Assembly (NCBI RefSeq): GCF_002803065.1
Contig: NZ_NNBL01000021.1
Location: 62,001 to 126,000, forward strand
Length of the DNA stretch: 64,000 nucleotides
Origin: Streptomyces sp. CB01635
Lineage (GTDB): Bacteria > Actinomycetota > Actinomycetes > Streptomycetales > Streptomycetaceae
Direction of reading: 5' to 3'
Part shown: one piece after another, positions 33,206-41,198 of the stretch
Layout: each line of letters begins with the position of its first letter
How positions within the stretch are numbered: position 1 is the stretch's first letter
Notes under the pieces: model-generated
The model's input: only the letters and a program-made list of their open reading frames with translations
What the model was told of the DNA's origin: nothing
Database searches by the model: none
Program-made: the position numbers and the translations under genes

Positions 33206-34050
33206 GCACGGTCCTGCGGTTCGTCGCCCTCGGTGACTCCCTCACCGAAGGGCTCGGCGACCCGGTCGGCGACGGCTGGCGCGGCTGGGCCGCGCTGCTC
33301 TCCGCCGGGCTTGGCCCGGACGGCATGCCCGTGGAGTTCCACAACTTCGCGGCGAGCGGCGCCCAGACGCATGACGTCCTTGCCCGTCAGATGCCGGAGG
33401 CGCTCGCCCTGCGGCCCGACATCGCCTCCGTCCTCGTCGGCGTGAACGACACCCTGCGCCGCACGTTCGACATCCACGCCGTGGCCGCCCGCCTGGACCA
33501 TGTGTACGCGGCGTTCACGGAGCAGGGCGCGGTCCTGCTCACGGCGTGTCTGCCCGACCCCGGCACCATGCTGGGGCTGCCCGGTCTGCTCGGCCGGCCT
33601 CTCGCGAGGCGCCAGCAGGCGGTGAACTCGGTCGTCCACGCTCTGTCCGAGCGCTACGGCGCCGTGCATCTGCACGCGGCCGAGGGGGCGTGGGTCGCCG
33701 ACCGTGCCATGTGGAGCGCGGACCGGCTGCACCCCGGCGAACGGGGGCACCGGATGCTCGCCGCGCGGTTCCACGCCCTGCTCGAGGCCGACGGGCTCGC
33801 CCAGGGCGCGCCGCCGTCGCAGCAACCCGAACGGCCCGCGCCCACGCGCTCGGCGAGCCTGTTGTGGCTCGCCACGGCGGGCACGGGCTGGGTCGCACGG
33901 CGGTGCACCGACCTGCTCCCCCAGCTCCTCACCCTCGCCGCGGACGAACTGCGCCACCGGGCCCGCGGCACCAGTGCCCGCCTCGACCTGCGGGCGTCCA
34001 GCTCGGCGCGCGCGGCTCTGGCGGCCGTGGAACAGGCGGACGCGGCGTGA
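33202..34050 (+). CDS. SGNH/GDSL hydrolase
   Basis: This 282-residue SGNH hydrolase has block I A-L-G-D-S-L-T-E-G with nucleophile Ser13, block III G-V-N-D near residue 81, and block V D174-R-L-H177. It hydrolyses esters; no signal peptide is present, so it is cytoplasmic or membrane-associated from inside. It is coupled by ATGA to the GT4 gene upstream, pointing to deacylation of, or acyl remodelling on, the glycolipid made by the two glycosyltransferases; this is inference from the operon only. The last 70 residues are an Arg/Ala-rich extension outside the SGNH fold. Confidence 0.86.
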   Translation: MSTVLRFVALGDSLTEGLGDPVGDGWRGWAALLSAGLGPDGMPVEFHNFAASGAQTHDVLARQMPEALALRPDIASVLVGVNDTLRRTFDIHAVAARLDHVYAAFTEQGAVLLTACLPDPGTMLGLPGLLGRPLARRQQAVNSVVHALSERYGAVHLHAAEGAWVADRAMWSADRLHPGERGHRMLAARFHALLEADGLAQGAPPSQQPERPAPTRSASLLWLATAGTGWVARRCTDLLPQLLTLAADELRHRARGTSARLDLRASSSARAALAAVEQADAA

Positions 34051-34092
34051 GGGTCGGACGGCGGGTGAGGTGACGTGGAGAGGGGCGAGCCC

Positions 34093-34113
34093 GGCCACCG
34101 TACGACGGTGGCC
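34093..34113. terminator. bidirectional terminator, 9-bp stem
   Basis: GGCCACCGT (34093-34101) pairs perfectly with ACGGTGGCC (34105-34113) around a 3-base loop, between the convergent hydrolase and pxpC genes. Confidence 0.72.
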
Positions 34114-34144
34114 CGGTGGCCGGCGGTCGCTTTGGGGTCTCCCG

Positions 34145-35014
34145 TCAGCGGCCCGCCGCCAGGACAAAACGGACCGGTGTGCCAGGAGTCGCCTGTGCCG
34201 CGGCGGGCAGGTCTGCCTGGCGTACGACGGCGACCACGGGATAGCCGCCCGTTGTCGGGTGGTCGGCGAGGAACACGACCGGCCTGCCGTCAGGCGGTAC
34301 CTGTACGGCCCCCAGGACCATTCCCTCACTGGGCAGTTCACCCTCCGACGCCCTGAGCAGAGACGGGCCCTCCGTGCGCAGGCCGATGCGGTTGCTCGCC
34401 GACGACACGCGGTACGCGCGCGTAGTCAGCGTGCGCAGGGATGCCGCCGTGAACCAGTCCGCGCGCGGCCCGAGCGAGATCCGCAGCACCAACTCACGGG
34501 GCGGTCCCGGCTGCGGGGCCACGTCCACGCGCGTGTGCGCCGACGCCACCGTGCCCAGGGGGAGCACCGCGCCGTCCGCGAGGGGGGCCGGGCCGAGCCC
34601 GGAGAGCAGGTCGGTCGACCGGCTGCCGAGGACCGGCTCGACGGCCACTCCACCGGCGAACGCCGCGTAACTGCGTACCCCGGAGAGCGCGGGTCCCAGG
34701 TCGAGGAGCGCGCCGGCCGGGACCCGTACGGGCGCGCCCCAGGCGACCGGCCGTCCGTCCACCGTCACCGTGCACGGCGCGCCCACCACGGCAACCGTCA
34801 CCTCACAACGCGGCCGCACGGCGCATCCGTTGAGGGTGGTCTCCAGGACGGCGGTCCCGCGCGGGTTGCCGACGAGCCGGTTGGCGAGGCGGGACGCGGG
34901 GAGGTCGAGCGCGCCGGAGTGCGGCACCCCGAGGTGCGCGTGTCCGGGCCGGCCCTCGTCTTGCACGGTGGTCAGCGCTCCGGCCCGGACGACGGCCATG
35001 GCACGGTCCGTCAC
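34145..35014 (-). CDS. pxpC: 5-oxoprolinase subunit PxpC (biotin-dependent carboxyltransferase family)
   Basis: This 289-residue subunit of the PxpABC 5-oxoprolinase complex converts 5-oxoproline to glutamate with ATP. Family marks are L-T-T-V-Q-D-E-G-R-P-G-H near residue 15, G-A-L-D-L-P-A-S-R-L-A-N-R-L-V-G-N, and near the end L-P-S-E-G-M-V-L-G-A-V-Q-V-P with D-H-P-T-T-G-G-Y-P-V. No biotin-binding domain is present, as in all PxpC. The GTG start at 35014 overlaps the pxpB stop (GTGA). It is the final gene of the five-gene 5-oxoproline operon. Confidence 0.92.
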   Translation of the reverse strand: MTDRAMAVVRAGALTTVQDEGRPGHAHLGVPHSGALDLPASRLANRLVGNPRGTAVLETTLNGCAVRPRCEVTVAVVGAPCTVTVDGRPVAWGAPVRVPAGALLDLGPALSGVRSYAAFAGGVAVEPVLGSRSTDLLSGLGPAPLADGAVLPLGTVASAHTRVDVAPQPGPPRELVLRISLGPRADWFTAASLRTLTTRAYRVSSASNRIGLRTEGPSLLRASEGELPSEGMVLGAVQVPPDGRPVVFLADHPTTGGYPVVAVVRQADLPAAAQATPGTPVRFVLAAGR

Positions 35015-35631
35015 GCGGTCACCTCCGGTACGAAGCGGACCAGGGTCCCCGGGGCGAGCAGCGCGGCGGGCACGCGCGCGTGGTCCCACAGCACGGTGTC
35101 CGTCGTCCCGAGCAGCTGCCAGCCGCCGGGCGACGAGCGCGGGTACACGCCCGTGTAAGGCCCCGCGAGCGCCACGGAGCCTGCCGGGACGGACGTGCGC
35201 GGCGTCGACCGGCGCGGCACGTCGTAGCGGGCCGGCAGCCCTGTCAGATAGCCGAAGCCGGGCGCGAACCCGCAGAAGGCGACCCGGAATTCGGCTGCCG
35301 CGTGGATGCGTGGCACGTCTTCGACGGCAACGCCCCACAGCGCGGCCACATTCGCAAGGTCGGGACCGTCGTAGCGGACGGGGATGTGCACGGCGTCGTC
35401 CCCGCGCGGAGGCAGCGGAGGGAGCTCCCAGTGGGGCAGCTGCGCCGCGAGCCGGCCCGCGGGTTCGTCGAGTCCGTCGAGGAGGACCGTGCGGGCCGCG
35501 GGCACGATCTCGCGTACGCGCAACTCGCCGGCGGCGCGGCGGCGCAGCAGCTCGGCGTGGAGCGCCGCGGCCTCCTCGCCTCCGGAGACCTCGACGAGCA
35601 GCGCCCGGTCGCCGACCGGAAGGGCCCTCAT
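35011..35631 (-). CDS. pxpB: 5-oxoprolinase subunit PxpB
   Basis: This 206-residue subunit is related to the N-terminal half of urea amidolyase-type allophanate hydrolase subunit 1 (KipI). The signature F-C-G-F-A-P-G-F-G-Y-L-T-G-L-P lies near residue 115, followed by R-R-S-T-P-R-T-S-V-P-A-G-S-V-A-L-A-G and P-G-G-W-Q-L-L-G-T-T. It works with PxpA and PxpC to open 5-oxoproline. The ATG lies inside the stop of pxpA, and its own stop overlaps the pxpC start, so the three subunits are translationally coupled and probably made in fixed ratio. Confidence 0.93.
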   Translation of the reverse strand: MRALPVGDRALLVEVSGGEEAAALHAELLRRRAAGELRVREIVPAARTVLLDGLDEPAGRLAAQLPHWELPPLPPRGDDAVHIPVRYDGPDLANVAALWGVAVEDVPRIHAAAEFRVAFCGFAPGFGYLTGLPARYDVPRRSTPRTSVPAGSVALAGPYTGVYPRSSPGGWQLLGTTDTVLWDHARVPAALLAPGTLVRFVPEVTA

Positions 35632-36419
35632 GCGAAGGCCTCCACCCGGACTCCCGCCGACTCCAGCTGCGCCCGCACCCGTCGGGCGAGGTCCACCGCG
35701 CCCGAGGTGTCCCCATGCAGGCACAGGGACCGCGCGCGTACGGAGATCTGCTCGCCGTCGTGCGAGGTGACCGTTCCGAAGCGGGCCAGGCCGACGGACC
35801 GCTCGACCACGGACTCGGGGTCCGTCACCACGGCGCCCTCGCTGCCGCGCGGCACGAGAGTGCCCCGCGCGGTGTAGGCGCGGTCCGCGAACGCCTCGGT
35901 CACCACGGGCAGTCCGGCCTCGTCGGCCACCTTCAGGAGATGTGACCCGGGCAGCCCGAGGACGGGCAGGGTGTCATCCGCGAGGCGGACGCCGTCGACG
36001 ACCGCGCGGGCCTGTTCCTCGTCGTGGACGACACGGTTGTAGAGCGCTCCGTGCGGCTTGACGTAGGCCACGCGCGTGCCCGCCGCGCGCGTGAAGACCT
36101 CCAAGGCGCCGATCTGGTACGCCACTTCGGCGGCCAGCTCATCGGGCGGCACGTCCATGGCGCGCCGCCCGAACCCCGCCAGATCCCGGTACGAGACCTG
36201 GGCGCCGACCCGGACACCGCGCTCGGACGCGAGGTCGCACACGCGGCGCATCGTGGCCGCGTCCCCGGCGTGGAAGCCGCAGGCCACGTTGGCGCTCGTG
36301 ACGACGGACAGGAGCTGCTCGTCGTCGGTGAGACGCCAGCGGCCGAAGCCCTCGCCGAGGTCGGCGTTCAGGTCGATGGTCACGGCCGCGGGTGGGGCCT
36401 GCGCGGTCAGTGAGGTCAT
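35628..36419 (-). CDS. pxpA: 5-oxoprolinase subunit PxpA (LamB/YcsF family)
   Basis: This 263-residue TIM-barrel-like subunit begins its core D-L-N-A-D-L-G-E-G-F-G, then has S-A-N-V-A-C-G-F-H-A-G-D-A-A-T-M-R, V-G-A-Q-V-S-Y-R-D, Y-V-K-P-H-G-A-L-Y-N and L-C-L-H-G-D-T-S-G, all diagnostic for LamB/YcsF proteins. It binds the substrate ring in the PxpABC complex. The ATG at 36419 has GGAAGA-type bases upstream. It starts 33 bp after the D-glutamate cyclase gene, so synthesis and opening of 5-oxoproline are encoded side by side. Confidence 0.95.
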   Translation of the reverse strand: MTSLTAQAPPAAVTIDLNADLGEGFGRWRLTDDEQLLSVVTSANVACGFHAGDAATMRRVCDLASERGVRVGAQVSYRDLAGFGRRAMDVPPDELAAEVAYQIGALEVFTRAAGTRVAYVKPHGALYNRVVHDEEQARAVVDGVRLADDTLPVLGLPGSHLLKVADEAGLPVVTEAFADRAYTARGTLVPRGSEGAVVTDPESVVERSVGLARFGTVTSHDGEQISVRARSLCLHGDTSGAVDLARRVRAQLESAGVRVEAFA

Positions 36420-36452
36420 GGAACCCTCTTCTTCCGGTGGGGTGTTGTGGGA

Positions 36453-37310
36453 TCAGGCGACGCGGTACTTCTCGTCGCGCGCGTCGGTCAGGAACATCCG
36501 GCCGGGCGCGTGCGTGATGGCGAACGGCGGCCGGGAGGCCATCACCGCGGCCTGGGGAGTGACGCCGCACGCCCAGAACACCGGGATGTCGCCCTGCTGC
36601 GCGGCCACGGGATCGCCGAAGTCCGGCCGCCCCAGATCCTCGATGCCGAGCCCGGACGGCTCACCGCAGTGCACCGGGCTGCCATGGACGGCGGGCAGCA
36701 GCGCGCTCTCCCGGATCGCTGCCGCGAGATGCTCCGGCGGGACCGGGCGCATCGACACCACCATCGGCCCCTGGAGCCGCCCGGCGGGCCGGCACTGGCG
36801 GCTGGTCGTGTACATCGCGACGTTGAGGCCCTGTTCGATGTGGCGCATCGGCACACCCGCCTCGGACAGAGCCCACTCGAAAGTGAAGCTGCACCCGATG
36901 AGGAACGACACGAGGTCGTCGCGCCAGTGGCCGACGACGTCCGTCGGCTCGGCGGTCAGTTCGCCGTGCTCCCACACCCGGTAGCGCGGCAGGTCGGTGC
37001 GCAGATCGGCGCCGGGAGCCAGCGGGGTGGTCCAGGCTCCCGCGTCCGTGACGTCCAGTACGGGACAGGGCTTGGGGTTGCGCTGGCAGAACAGCAGCAT
37101 CTCGTAGGCCCAGTCGGCGGGGACCGAGATGAGGTTGGCCTGCGTGTGGCCGCGCGACCAGCCCGCGGTCGGCCCCGAGGCGCCGGCGCGGATGCGGGCG
37201 CGGGCCTCGGCCGGGCTCCACGCGTGCGCGTGGCTGTCGACGAGTTCCGTGCGGGTCGGGAGCGAGTCGGGAGTGACGGACTCCGTGACGCGGTCCTGCG
37301 TGCGGTTCAC
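36453..37310 (-). CDS. D-glutamate cyclase / DUF1445 family putative hydro-lyase
   Basis: This 285-residue protein belongs to PF07286, the family of the D-glutamate cyclase domain, which makes 5-oxo-D-proline from D-glutamate. Marks are S-R-G-H-T-Q-A-N-L near residue 52, F-C-Q-R-N-P-K-P-C-P-V-L, F-L-I-G-C-S-F-T-F-E-W-A-L, H-C-G-E-P-S-G-L-G-I and P-V-F-W-A-C-G-V-T-P. Older annotation calls it a hydro-lyase. A GTG start at 37310 overlaps the MFS stop. The pairing with PxpABC supports the sequence D-glutamate to 5-oxoproline to L- or D-glutamate recycling, though the exact stereochemistry is not shown by sequence. Confidence 0.88.
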   Translation of the reverse strand: MNRTQDRVTESVTPDSLPTRTELVDSHAHAWSPAEARARIRAGASGPTAGWSRGHTQANLISVPADWAYEMLLFCQRNPKPCPVLDVTDAGAWTTPLAPGADLRTDLPRYRVWEHGELTAEPTDVVGHWRDDLVSFLIGCSFTFEWALSEAGVPMRHIEQGLNVAMYTTSRQCRPAGRLQGPMVVSMRPVPPEHLAAAIRESALLPAVHGSPVHCGEPSGLGIEDLGRPDFGDPVAAQQGDIPVFWACGVTPQAAVMASRPPFAITHAPGRMFLTDARDEKYRVA

Positions 37311-38608
37311 AGGAGCTCCCTTCCGCGGGTCTCGGGCAGCCCGAAGAGGGCGATCACGGCGAGTGCGTACCCCACCGCACCGAAGATCAGGGCGCCGCCC
37401 ACACCCCAGCTGTCGGCGAGGTACCCGACGAGCGTGGGGAAGACCGCTCCGACGGCACGCCCGGTGTTGTACGTGAAGCCCTGTCCCGTGCCGCGCACGG
37501 CCGTCGGGTAGAGCTCGCTGAGGAACGAGCCGAAGCCGCTGAAAATGGCCGACATGCAGAAACCGAGCGGGAAACCGAGCACAAGGAGAAGGCTGTTGGC
37601 CCCGTCGGGGATGCTCGTGTAGACGGCGATGCTCACCGCGGACAGCAGCGCGAAGAGCGCGATGTTGCGCTTGCGGCCGAGAAGGTCGGTGAGATAGCCC
37701 CCGGCCAGATAGCCGGCGAAGGCGCCGGAGATCAGGAACGTGAGATAGCCGCCGGTGCCGACGACTGTCAGGCCGCGCTCCGTCTTGAGGTACGTGGGTA
37801 CCCAGGTGGCAAGCGTGTAGTAGCCGCCCTGGACACCCGTCGACAGGAGGACGGCGAACAGGGTGACGCGCCGCAGGCCGGGAGCGAAGATGGCCGCGAA
37901 GGAGCCCTTCTGCGCGTTCGTGTCCAGCTGTTCGGTCGCCTTGGGCGCGTCCTGCACCTGGCGCCGTACCCACAGGACGAGGAGTGCGGGCAGCGCCCCG
38001 GTCCAGAACATCACGCGCCACGCGAGGTCGTCGCCGAGGAACTGGAACACCAGCGTGTAGACGACCACGGCGAGCGCCCAGCCGACCGCCCACGCGCTCT
38101 GCACCGCTCCCAGGGTCCGGCCGCGGTTCCTGGCCGTGGCGTACTCGGCGACGAGGATCGCGCCGACCGCCCACTCGCCGCCGAAGCCGAGGCCCTGAAG
38201 GGCGCGGAAGACCAGCAGGGTCTCGTAGTTGGGGGCGAAGCCGCAGGCCACGGTGAAGACCGCGTACGTGATGACCGTGATCAGCAGGGCCTTCACGCGG
38301 CCCATGCGGTCCGCCACGACGCCCGCGACGGCGCCGCCGATCGCGGAGACGACGAGCGTGACCGTGGTCAGCAGGCCGGTCTGGCCGCTGTCGAGCCCGA
38401 AGTACGCGGCCAGCGCGACCATGCTCAGCGGCAGCGTGAAGTAGTCGAACGAGTCGAGCGCATAGCCGCCGAAGGCGCCCCCGAAGGCGCGTCGGCCGCG
38501 CGGGCCGAGGTCGCGCAGCCAGCCGAAGGCGCCCTCGGAGGGCGGGAGTTCACCGGGGCGTGTGGGGGAGTCGGTCACGGTCGCGTCGGGCGGTGGGGTC
38601 GTGCTCAT
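37307..38608 (-). CDS. MFS transporter of the 5-oxoproline operon
   Basis: This 433-residue twelve-helix MFS permease resembles the sugar/organic-acid:H+ symporter branch. It has V-V-A-D-R-M-G-R-V-K in the loop after helix 2, G-L-G-F-G-G-E-W-A-V-G near helix 4, and S-E-L-Y-P-T-A-V-R-G-T-G in the second half. As first gene of the operon with D-glutamate cyclase and 5-oxoprolinase, it most likely imports 5-oxoproline, D-glutamate or a related acid. The ATG at 38608 follows GAGGTGCCC. Its promoter shares an intergenic palindrome with the divergent GntR gene. Confidence 0.85.
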   Translation of the reverse strand: MSTTPPPDATVTDSPTRPGELPPSEGAFGWLRDLGPRGRRAFGGAFGGYALDSFDYFTLPLSMVALAAYFGLDSGQTGLLTTVTLVVSAIGGAVAGVVADRMGRVKALLITVITYAVFTVACGFAPNYETLLVFRALQGLGFGGEWAVGAILVAEYATARNRGRTLGAVQSAWAVGWALAVVVYTLVFQFLGDDLAWRVMFWTGALPALLVLWVRRQVQDAPKATEQLDTNAQKGSFAAIFAPGLRRVTLFAVLLSTGVQGGYYTLATWVPTYLKTERGLTVVGTGGYLTFLISGAFAGYLAGGYLTDLLGRKRNIALFALLSAVSIAVYTSIPDGANSLLLVLGFPLGFCMSAIFSGFGSFLSELYPTAVRGTGQGFTYNTGRAVGAVFPTLVGYLADSWGVGGALIFGAVGYALAVIALFGLPETRGRELL

Positions 38609-38702
38609 GGGCACCTCGCAGGAGGGGATTGGGTGCTTCCTGAGTGGGCTGAACCGAGGGGCGCGCTGCGTGCGGGGAACAGCGCCTGTCCGCCAAGGTA
38701 GA

Positions 38703-38719
38703 GGATCGTTGAACGATCC
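38703..38719. promoter_or_regulatory. GntR/FadR-type operator palindrome
   Basis: GGATCGTTGAACGATCC is a perfect 8-bp inverted repeat around a single G. It fits the T-x-G-T-...-A-C-x-A pattern of FadR-subfamily GntR operators and lies between the divergent transporter operon and the regulator gene, suitable for control of both. Confidence 0.8.
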
Positions 38720-38767
38720 CTCAATACCCATGTTGTTTCGTTCTGGTATCTGCGCTTGAATTCGGGC

Positions 38768-39472
38768 GTGGCCGAACTGAACGGACTGGCGGACGACCGC
38801 GCGCTCCTGGGGCGCACCAGCACCGCCGAGCGGGTCGCGGACATCCTCAGGAGCCGCATCGCGGAGGGGTACTTCCCGCCCGGGACGCGCCTGTCGGAGG
38901 ACAGCATCGGCGGTGCGCTCGGCATCTCGCGCAACACGCTGCGCGAGGCGTTCCGGCTGCTCACCCACGAGCGGCTCCTCGTGCACCAGCTCAACCGCGG
39001 CGTCTTCGTGCGCGTGCTCACCGTCGAGGACGTCGAGGACATCTACCTCACGCGCCGCCTCGTCGAGTGCGCCGTCGTACGCGGCCTCGGCCGTCCTCCG
39101 TACGACCTCGGCGCCGTGGCCGACGCGGTCGCCGACGGGCACCGCGCCGCGAAGGCGCGGGAGTGGAAGGGCGTCTCCACCGCCAACATCCACTTCCACC
39201 GGGAGCTCGTGGCGCTCGCGGGCAGCGCGCGGACCGACGAGCTGATGCGCAGCGTCTTCGCCGAACTGCGCCTCGCGTTCCACGTCGTGGACGACCCCCG
39301 CCGCCTGCACGAGCCCTATCTCGCCCGCAACAAGGAGATCCTCGGGACCCTGGAAGCGGGGCGCCCCGACGACGCCGAGCGGCTGCTCGACCAGTACCTC
39401 GACGACTCCCGCGAGGGCCTGGTCGACGTGTACGGCCGACGGGTCGCGCAGGGCGAACGGCCGGACGCCTGA
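38768..39472 (+). CDS. GntR-family (FCD) transcriptional regulator
   Basis: This 234-residue regulator has a winged helix (about 18-82: R-V-A-D-I-L-R-S-R-I-A-E-G-Y-F-P-P-G-T-R-L-S-E, then I-S-R-N-T-L-R-E-A-F-R-L-L) and a C-terminal FCD ligand domain with metal-binding H-F-H-R-E-L-V-A-L-A-G-S. It probably represses the divergent MFS-cyclase-pxpABC operon, with 5-oxoproline or glutamate as inducer (inference from position). The GTG at 38768 is preferred to the in-frame TTG at 38756; neither has a strong ribosome site. Confidence 0.9.
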   Translation: MAELNGLADDRALLGRTSTAERVADILRSRIAEGYFPPGTRLSEDSIGGALGISRNTLREAFRLLTHERLLVHQLNRGVFVRVLTVEDVEDIYLTRRLVECAVVRGLGRPPYDLGAVADAVADGHRAAKAREWKGVSTANIHFHRELVALAGSARTDELMRSVFAELRLAFHVVDDPRRLHEPYLARNKEILGTLEAGRPDDAERLLDQYLDDSREGLVDVYGRRVAQGERPDA

Positions 39473-39547
39473 CAGCCACCGTTCCCGGCGGTGCGGCGGG
39501 TCGCGGGGCGTGCGGTGCGGGCGGTCGCTTCTGCGCCGTTTCGACCG

Positions 39548-39577
39548 TTGTCAGACCTAGGACCTAGTCTGTGCTCC
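39548..39577 (+). promoter_or_regulatory. promoter of the condensin-like operon, likely leaderless
   Basis: TAGTCT (39565-39570) is a good -10 element only 8 bp before the GTG start, and no ribosome site precedes the GTG, so translation from the transcript's first bases is likely. A tandem repeat of ACCTAG (39555-39560 and 39562-39567) overlaps the -10 and could bind a regulator. No convincing -35 is seen at 17 bp. Confidence 0.4.
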
Positions 39578-41104
39578 GTGACTTCGCCTGCCACCACGGA
39601 ATCCGTTCCGCCCCAGCTCAGCGCGGGGCCGCGGCCCGCACCGGGCCCGGCCGCCGACGAAGGGCTCGCGCGCCGCCTTCGCGCGCTCGCCTGCACCGCG
39701 CCGCTGCACGACCTCGACGTGCGCAAGGCCAATCTCGCGGGCGAGTACTCCGGATACGGCATGGCCGAGGTGGCGCTCTCCGCCATCGACCTCGTCACAC
39801 TCAACATGGACTTCGACACGGGCGCCGACCACGAGCAGATAGTGGCCAGGCTCATCCCCCGAGTCGGCGCACAGGCCCCGCAGCGCCCCGCCGCCGAGCA
39901 CGAGCGCGTGGCCCGCTGGGTCCTGGAGAACCTGATCAACGTCGGCAGCGTCGACCGCGGCTTCCGCGCCGTGTACGGCACGTTCGCGCCCGACGGCTCC
40001 TATGTCCGCAGGGACTACGACTTCAAGCTGATCGAGGAAGTCGCCGGCTACGGGGGAAGCGTCTACCTCCGCACCACCGACGAAGCGGTCAACGTCCTGG
40101 TGGGCGCCCTCGACACCGACGTCACCAGCGCCCAGATCGCCGCCGAGGTGAAGCTGGAGGTGCTGATCAACCGCGGCCGTCTCGCCGACGCCCAGCTCGC
40201 CGCCGAGCAGGCCAGGTACCGGACGGTGCAGTACTCCGAGACCCTCCGAAGGGCCCTGGACGCGACCCGGAGGAACGTCCGCGCGGTGGACTGGCTGAAC
40301 GCCGTCCCGGACATGATCGCCGAGGCGCTCGACCACGTCGCCGACCGGTACCGCCACGAGAACGCGATCCTCACGAACATCCGCAAGGCCCGCGACGAGT
40401 CCGAGGACCCCGAGCACAAGCGGCGCGCCGCCGAGCTCGTCGACATCGTCAAGGACTGCATCCGCCGGCACACACAGCTCCAGTCCCGCCTCCTCGAAGC
40501 GGGCCCCCTGTTCCGCGCCGAGCAGGACCGGCAGGCCTTCGCCGCCCCGTCCGCGCGCGCGGGCCTCGACCTGTACGGGCAACTCGTCGCGCCCCTGCTG
40601 CCGCTGCCGGTCGAGCAGGCGAGCCGCGTCACCGACGCGTTCTTCGCACGCGGGACGGGCATGCGCACGCCCGTGTCCGTACGGGTCGGAGACCTGATCG
40701 ACATACTGCTGACGCCGCCCCAGGAGCGGGAGCACCTCGGCGTCGAGATGCCCGAGCCCGACCTGATCGCGACGCCCGACGACAGCCGGTTCAGCGAGGA
40801 GCAGCTGGCGAGCGCCATGGAGCTGCTCGACCTTCCCTCCGACGCGCCGCGCCGGCTCTCCGGACTGCTCGCCGAGGCGCGCCGCCGCGACCCCGAACTG
40901 CCTTATCTGGTCGCCCTGCTGTCCGTCCACGCGGCCAGCCCGCCGGTCGGCACGGCCTACCGGCAGGGCGAGGAGAAGCTGCTGTTCGCCGTGGACGACG
41001 GCACCGAGCTCGACGACCCGGAGTTCGGCGGCGCCGACCTCATCGTCGGCACGGCCCTCCTGGACGCCGCGGGCATGGCGGCCGACCGGACGGAGGCCGC
41101 GTAG
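39578..41104 (+). CDS. MukF/MksF-like (JetA-like) condensin subunit
   Basis: This 508-residue mostly alpha-helical protein is the first gene of a three-gene SMC operon. After a Pro/Ala-rich start, an N-terminal winged-helix-like region (about 30-175) includes V-A-R-W-V-L-E-N-L-I-N-V and D-Y-D-F-K-L-I-E-E-V. A long helical middle (about 190-340) has A-E-Q-A-R-Y-R-T-V-Q-Y-S-E-T-L-R-R-A-L. The C-terminal region ends in an acidic tail. This matches the kleisin-like subunit of MukBEF/MksBEF and Wadjet systems, which bridges the SMC heads. The family call is inferred from architecture and gene order rather than from a short signature. Confidence 0.68.
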   Translation: MTSPATTESVPPQLSAGPRPAPGPAADEGLARRLRALACTAPLHDLDVRKANLAGEYSGYGMAEVALSAIDLVTLNMDFDTGADHEQIVARLIPRVGAQAPQRPAAEHERVARWVLENLINVGSVDRGFRAVYGTFAPDGSYVRRDYDFKLIEEVAGYGGSVYLRTTDEAVNVLVGALDTDVTSAQIAAEVKLEVLINRGRLADAQLAAEQARYRTVQYSETLRRALDATRRNVRAVDWLNAVPDMIAEALDHVADRYRHENAILTNIRKARDESEDPEHKRRAAELVDIVKDCIRRHTQLQSRLLEAGPLFRAEQDRQAFAAPSARAGLDLYGQLVAPLLPLPVEQASRVTDAFFARGTGMRTPVSVRVGDLIDILLTPPQEREHLGVEMPEPDLIATPDDSRFSEEQLASAMELLDLPSDAPRRLSGLLAEARRRDPELPYLVALLSVHAASPPVGTAYRQGEEKLLFAVDDGTELDDPEFGGADLIVGTALLDAAGMAADRTEAA

Positions 41105-41198
41105 TGCCGATCGCATCGCACCGTGCCTCACCGCCGCGCGTCGCTGATAGCGACGTACACCCGTGCCTCGCCGTAGACCCGACCAAGGAGCACCAGCC

